From Owenia fusiformis (Eukaryota > Annelida > Polychaeta > Sabellida > Oweniidae): 64,000 bases of DNA. Shown here piece after piece: positions 62,401-64,000 of this stretch. A program made the position numbers and the translations under genes. Location: NCBI GenBank assembly GCA_903813345.2, contig CAIIXF020000008.1:26830822-26894821 (forward strand), in the 5' to 3' direction. Below the pieces are notes generated by a model that worked only from the letters and a program-made list of their open reading frames with translations, searched no databases and was not told the DNA's origin. Numbering within the stretch: the first letter of the stretch is position 1; each line of letters opens with the position of its first letter.

Positions 62401-63275
62401 ATATAAGACGAAAGTAGTATGCAAATATTAAGCTTTTATCTCAAAGGAATGCATTATTCCTTTTAATGGGTTAAATGTGTCTCAAAACGCAACATATTGA
62501 TGCAACAAAAATTGAAAAAGCAGGGGTGGAAGGGGTTGAAAATTAGGACAACATTTCCGAAAAAACACGTGGGTGGGTTGTTTGCACCTTCCCTGTCTTA
62601 AAAGTCCAAATTATTTAATCAACTCTATGAGTACTTTTTCTTGTAGGTTATGCATTGGCCTAACATATGTACCTGTTTATATCCTCCGAAAACAGACAAA
62701 ATCCAACATATGACTGTCTGATATCTATTGTCAGTGATACTTTCCGTGCTCCTTTGAGTTCTCTTTAGTAAAAACTTTTGGTTACACCATCTGTATCAAC
62801 ACCCCATTATAAGGGTAATGTCATCAATCACAATGGAGAGCCTACCATTACATCCTACTTTTCATCGCAAAAGTGCTCTATCGTCGTTGTTTTGTTCATC
62901 ATTGTGACTCCAATGAAAACCTCTTTGTCAGATTTTCTTCAATTCAGACTTACCGTATTCTCTGTAATCAGCGCCCAACTTTTGATTTGTGAATTTTTAA
63001 CACTATGTTTCAATGTGTTTGCAGTTGACCTAACATACCAAGTGAGGCTTGGTATATTCCATGAGGAGCAACATGATGTTGTAATGGAACAGCTGATGAC
63101 AATGTTCTGCAAGAAGAACTTCCATTTCCTGGACTACATCCTAAAGGTGCTTCTTCCTGAGACACTTGTTAAGATATATATGGATGTAAAACACAGCACC
63201 CATGAGGAGGCTGAGCAATTCATGGAGGATGCTCTGGAAAACAGCCAAGACTTTGTGCTCACTAATACACCATAG
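41500..63275 (+). CDS. Large disordered acidic protein with 18-aa repeats; unrecognised, C-terminus faintly PWWP3A-like
   Basis: Eight coding exons with matching GT-AG borders and phases: 41500-41556, 44771-44872, 46167-46266, 46702-46782, 56300-56465, 57895-61641, 62114-62247, 63025-63275. They total 4638 nt, about 1545 aa, from MSSNDSQLKLIQ to FVLTNTP. I do not recognise the gene. The first ~150 residues look folded. The 3.7 kb exon is low complexity: eleven KDTNNIVTEHIDGEKEGS repeats, SSKYGS and PPNCGSAKEDQ repeats, many Lys/Arg and Ser/Asp clusters, and AIVIDDDDE near its end, a good SUMO-interacting motif. The last ~125 residues are helical. LVHLVKENKKYLRNIY, EEQHDVVMEQL and FLDYILKVLLPETLV resemble, as I recall it, the C-terminal helical region of PWWP3A/MUM1, but no PWWP domain is present. 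Nuclear chromatin or DNA-repair work is a guess. Confidence 0.85.
42087..42181. mobile_element. 95-bp MITE-like hairpin
   Basis: CCGGACTCTTGTCTGTCCAA is inverted at the other end (TTGGACACACAAGAGTCCGG) with two mismatches over about 22 bp. Confidence 0.7.
42590..43045. repeat. Dispersed 'ggggtaattccRAACA' repeats
   Basis: The motif 'gggggtaattccgaacac' and close variants recur about six times, with 'ttgttagattgatggtatat'-like sequence repeated between them (about 42712 and 42915). The motif recalls the 'ggggttacttcgacatt'-like repeats in DPY30 intron 1. Confidence 0.55.
43600..44530 (+). repeat. Degenerate ~110-bp tandem repeat in intron 2 of the acidic-protein gene
   Basis: About five to six units contain 'gaccttcaatgacctt', 'aaggtcaaaaaggtc', 'aacttgcttcaaattgacc' and 'aaaatcatctacaagttctc'. 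The same unit occurs once inside the hairpin-ended element at 49107-50044 (about 49720-49830), so the array probably grew from that element's body. Confidence 0.8.
44116..44387 (+). mobile_element. Retroposed 3' end inserted in the tandem array
   Basis: About 270 bp unlike the array interrupts one unit. It ends in 'gaataaattgaaattgaaa', a LINE-like 3' tail, and AGAAGTT appears on both sides of it, which fits a 7-bp target duplication. No coding content is seen. Confidence 0.6.
44877..45071. mobile_element. 195-bp near-perfect hairpin beside a splice donor
   Basis: The arms of about 85 bp ('gatggaatatggattttatt' inverted as 'aataaatccatattccatc') flank the loop CGAGGGCGATAGCCCGAG. It begins four bases after the donor of exon 44771-44872. 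A related partial copy lies at 56664-56757. Confidence 0.8.
45284..45366 (+). repeat. Tandem 'gatacgggat' repeats
   Basis: Seven spaced copies of GATACGGGAT or a one-base variant (AATACGGGAT). This is a short local repeat with no other feature. Confidence 0.75.
46420..46505 (+). repeat. Dispersed 'GGTTGGTGTTCGG' family fragment
   Basis: 'gtggttggtattcggtggtt' followed by 'aacaaatagctggtagtgac' matches the second part of the repeat at 24965-25100. Confidence 0.6.
47014..47743. mobile_element. 730-bp element with 24-bp terminal inverted repeats
   Basis: The left end TACCGTATTCTCTGTAATTA, continuing CCGC, is inverted at the right (GCGCTAATTACAGAGAATAC, then GGTA) with one mismatch in 24. No coding region. 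A single isolated end (TACCGTATTCTCTGTAATCA) also occurs at about 62953-62979. No target duplication is clear. Confidence 0.75.
48500..48615 (+). repeat. Dispersed 'TATTGTTATAGTCTCCA' repeat
   Basis: 'gtattgttatagtctccaat' then 'gctgttcggtggttggtgtt', another member of the family at 24965. It lies just downstream of the MYND gene's stop codon (on that gene's strand). Confidence 0.7.
48662..54136 (-). CDS. MYND zinc-finger protein, five exons, nested in an intron; family not recognised
   Basis: Exons on the - strand: 54136-53749, 52459-52325, 51975-51536, 50540-50387, 48879-48662, with GT-AG borders, total 1335 nt, 444 aa. The C-terminus is a complete MYND finger at residues ~388-430: CYQC, CQGC, YYCGAEC and HKKQC give all eight ligands with family spacing. 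MYND fingers bind proline-rich peptides. The rest shows no SET, ankyrin or TPR motif that I can see. It contains a conserved-looking block (KKPVKYPIDGIPFLHFNLAT, then DVIYYAKYGLSEQG) and a Trp/His/Tyr-rich part in exon 3. I chose MATRKPHF (54136); an upstream in-frame Met (54163) would add nine residues. The gene lies wholly within the 9.5 kb intron 4 of the + strand acidic-protein gene. One exon edge is duplicated (50493-50663), and a hAT-type MITE sits in intron 1. Confidence 0.85.
49107..50060. mobile_element. Hairpin-ended element with TCCG tract (copy 3)
   Basis: It starts with the hairpin GGCTCACACAGTGAGCC (49106-49122), then a run of GTCCGTCCG/GTTGGTCCG (49140-49193). GCTCACACAGT is perfectly inverted at 50034-50044, and the small hairpin GGACCGTGGGTCC follows (50048-50060). 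The body includes one unit of the tandem array at 43600. It has the same plan as copies 1 and 2 with different terminal sequence. There is no coding region. It sits in the last intron of the MYND gene. Confidence 0.8.
50493..50663 (-). repeat. Tandem duplication of a MYND-gene exon edge and acceptor
   Basis: The 5' part of exon 50540-50387 with its acceptor (+ strand 'gagcttgtcccattcattaa' to 'aacataaagtg') is repeated about 106 bp away at 50599-50663, nearly identical. The copy keeps the acceptor but has no matching donor. Confidence 0.9.
52495..53095. mobile_element. hAT-type MITE with 8-bp target duplication
   Basis: ATTGCAGC occurs on both sides (52495-52502 and 53088-53095). The element between (52503-53087, 585 bp) has ends TAGAGGTGTCAA and TTGACACCACTA, inverted copies with one mismatch, followed inward by AACCGGTTAACCGG-type sequence. 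An 8-bp duplication is the hAT hallmark. Inside are two direct repeats of about 130 bp ('acaaacatccaatcagcaac' in both). No transposase. Confidence 0.92.
54164..56299. other. Upstream of the MYND gene, remainder of intron 4
   Basis: No gene is supported. A run of eleven to twelve G bases at about 56033 is the only marked feature. The MYND gene promoter must start here, but no motif stands out. Confidence 0.45.
56550..57780. repeat. Large imperfect inverted repeat before the main exon
   Basis: About 56552-56660 ('gcgagaaattaactca' to 'attgaaaccaatg') is inverted at about 57252-57350 ('cattggtttctatgagaact' onward). Further inside, 56770-56960 and 57580-57770 share AT-rich inverted segments ('tcaaatattcaaatttccc'). 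It contains a fragment of the 44877 hairpin family. This is probably a composite of nested foldbacks in intron 5. Confidence 0.6.
58027..58618 (+). repeat. 54-bp coding minisatellite, 11 copies
   Basis: Units of 54 bp encode KDTNNIVTEHIDGEKEGS. Copies 4-9 are almost identical at DNA level ('gacaccaataatattgtaac'), while the edge copies have diverged, as expected for recent expansion from the middle. Because the length is a multiple of three, both antisense frames also stay open. Confidence 0.95.
60050..60372 (+). repeat. Second coding repeat region (SSKYGS and PPNCGSAKEDQ units)
   Basis: Four to five ~30-bp units encode SSKYGSxRESQ-like sequence, followed by three or four 33-bp units encoding PPNCGSAKEDQ ('gatcaaccacccaattgtgg'). 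Confidence 0.88.
61642..62113. other. Intron 6 of the acidic-protein gene
   Basis: I see no gene or clear repeat. 'tgtcccaccctgtcccgaa' and 'cctgtcctgtcccgaa' near 61990-62035 form a small local repeat. Confidence 0.5.
62442..62740 (-). repeat. ~290-bp dispersed repeat, copy B
   Basis: Inverted relative of 32281-32573; see there. It lies in intron 7 of the acidic-protein gene. Confidence 0.75.
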
Positions 63276-64000
63276 GAGTGACAGGACACTTTGGAATTAA
63301 TGCCCATAACAGAACTCAACTTTGTATTACATAATTTATACAATTCTCCAGAGCGCTTATTTTTGTAGATAACTCATTCTGTCCGGTTGACAAAAAATGA
63401 TTATGATATAAATCAGACCAGTTCATCAGAACATATTATCTGGTATGGATTATTCTCCCAACAGGATTATTCTACATATAAAAGTATGAGTGATATAGAA
63501 TAAATCTATATATAGGATTATTCTACAGGATTACAACTCAAACAGAATTATTCTGACTTTTTGTCTAATGACATCTCATGGCCTCTATACAATCACTTGC
63601 CATTTCAAAATCAATGTGTTGTTTCAAGATTTGCAAAGATTATAGTTCACTTTTATAAGGAGTATGCATTTTCAGATAATTGCTGATCTGTTCTCATCAT
63701 TTAAATGAAAGCGAGGTCTGATTTTATGTTGTTGTTTTTTTTCATTTTAATTAAGGTACATAGCCTTACATTGAAAGTCATTTTAAAAGTTGAATTAAAA
63801 TATTTCATAAAATAATATTTCCTTTTTCAAAGGAATTTCAATAAAAGATTTGTATCATGAAGGAACCTCTTTAGTAAAATAATCTGATTGTTGAAATTTT
63901 GCTCAAGAATAGGTCAAACTTCAACCAAAAATCTCACAATTTTTTGTCTGAGGAAAATGAGTTATAATTTACAATGTGTATTAATAGCTATATTTTAAAT
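63276..64000 (+). other. 3' UTR and downstream of the acidic-protein gene
   Basis: AATAAA occurs at 63499-63504 and 63840-63845, 224 and 565 bp after the stop. Four 'aggattattctac'-like repeats lie at about 63464-63550. No further gene is seen up to the window's end. Confidence 0.55.

Noticed and set aside
62778-63024. Upstream extension of the last acidic-protein exon
   Set aside because: A strong acceptor at 63024 is in phase with the preceding exon, and the upstream part contains a transposon end (TACCGTATTCTC).

Overview
The window is an AT-rich stretch of an animal nuclear genome. Genes are split by GT-AG introns, AATAAA signals follow the stop codons, and the introns are packed with foldback and MITE-like repeats. 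The gene set (symplekin, UVSSA, DPY30, a GT31 glycosyltransferase, an LRR-Ig membrane protein) and the repeat types suggest a marine invertebrate. A lophotrochozoan such as a mollusc or brachiopod, or a hemichordate, would fit, but the sequence alone does not settle it.

Layout. (1) 119-24366, + strand: the last 19 coding exons of symplekin (SYMPK), the scaffold of mRNA 3' end processing. Its N-terminal HEAT exons lie upstream of the window. Two intronless genes sit inside its introns on the opposite strand: a beta-1,3-galactosyltransferase-like enzyme (5215-6378) and an LRR-Ig single-pass receptor (14730-16904). (2) 24367-29505: a convergent intergenic region with a 1.4 kb nested palindrome and a mariner-like MITE. 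(3) 29506-31911, - strand: UVSSA, a transcription-coupled repair factor, with its whole coding sequence in one exon. (4) 31912-37330: the UVSSA upstream region, with a probable promoter near 34.05 kb. (5) 37331-41180, - strand: DPY30, a COMPASS/MLL subunit, in four coding exons. (6) 41181-41499: a 319-bp divergent promoter holding a perfect TCTCGCGAGA (BANP-type) palindrome. (7) 41500-63275, + strand: an eight-exon gene for a ~1545-aa, mostly disordered acidic protein that I cannot name. It carries an 11-copy 18-aa repeat and a C-terminus faintly like PWWP3A/MUM1. Its 9.5 kb fourth intron holds a whole five-exon MYND-finger gene on the - strand (48662-54136).

The recurring themes are genes nested antisense in introns (three cases), many long inverted repeats inside transcribed introns, three tandem duplications that each copy an exon edge with its splice site, and a repeat family built as a terminal hairpin followed by a TCCG-rich tract. 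Four of the five larger gene products with a known or implied nuclear role (symplekin, UVSSA, DPY30, the acidic protein) are housekeeping-type nuclear factors. I see no operon-like link between them beyond the shared DPY30 promoter. I found no tRNA, rRNA, CRISPR array or retrovirus-like element.
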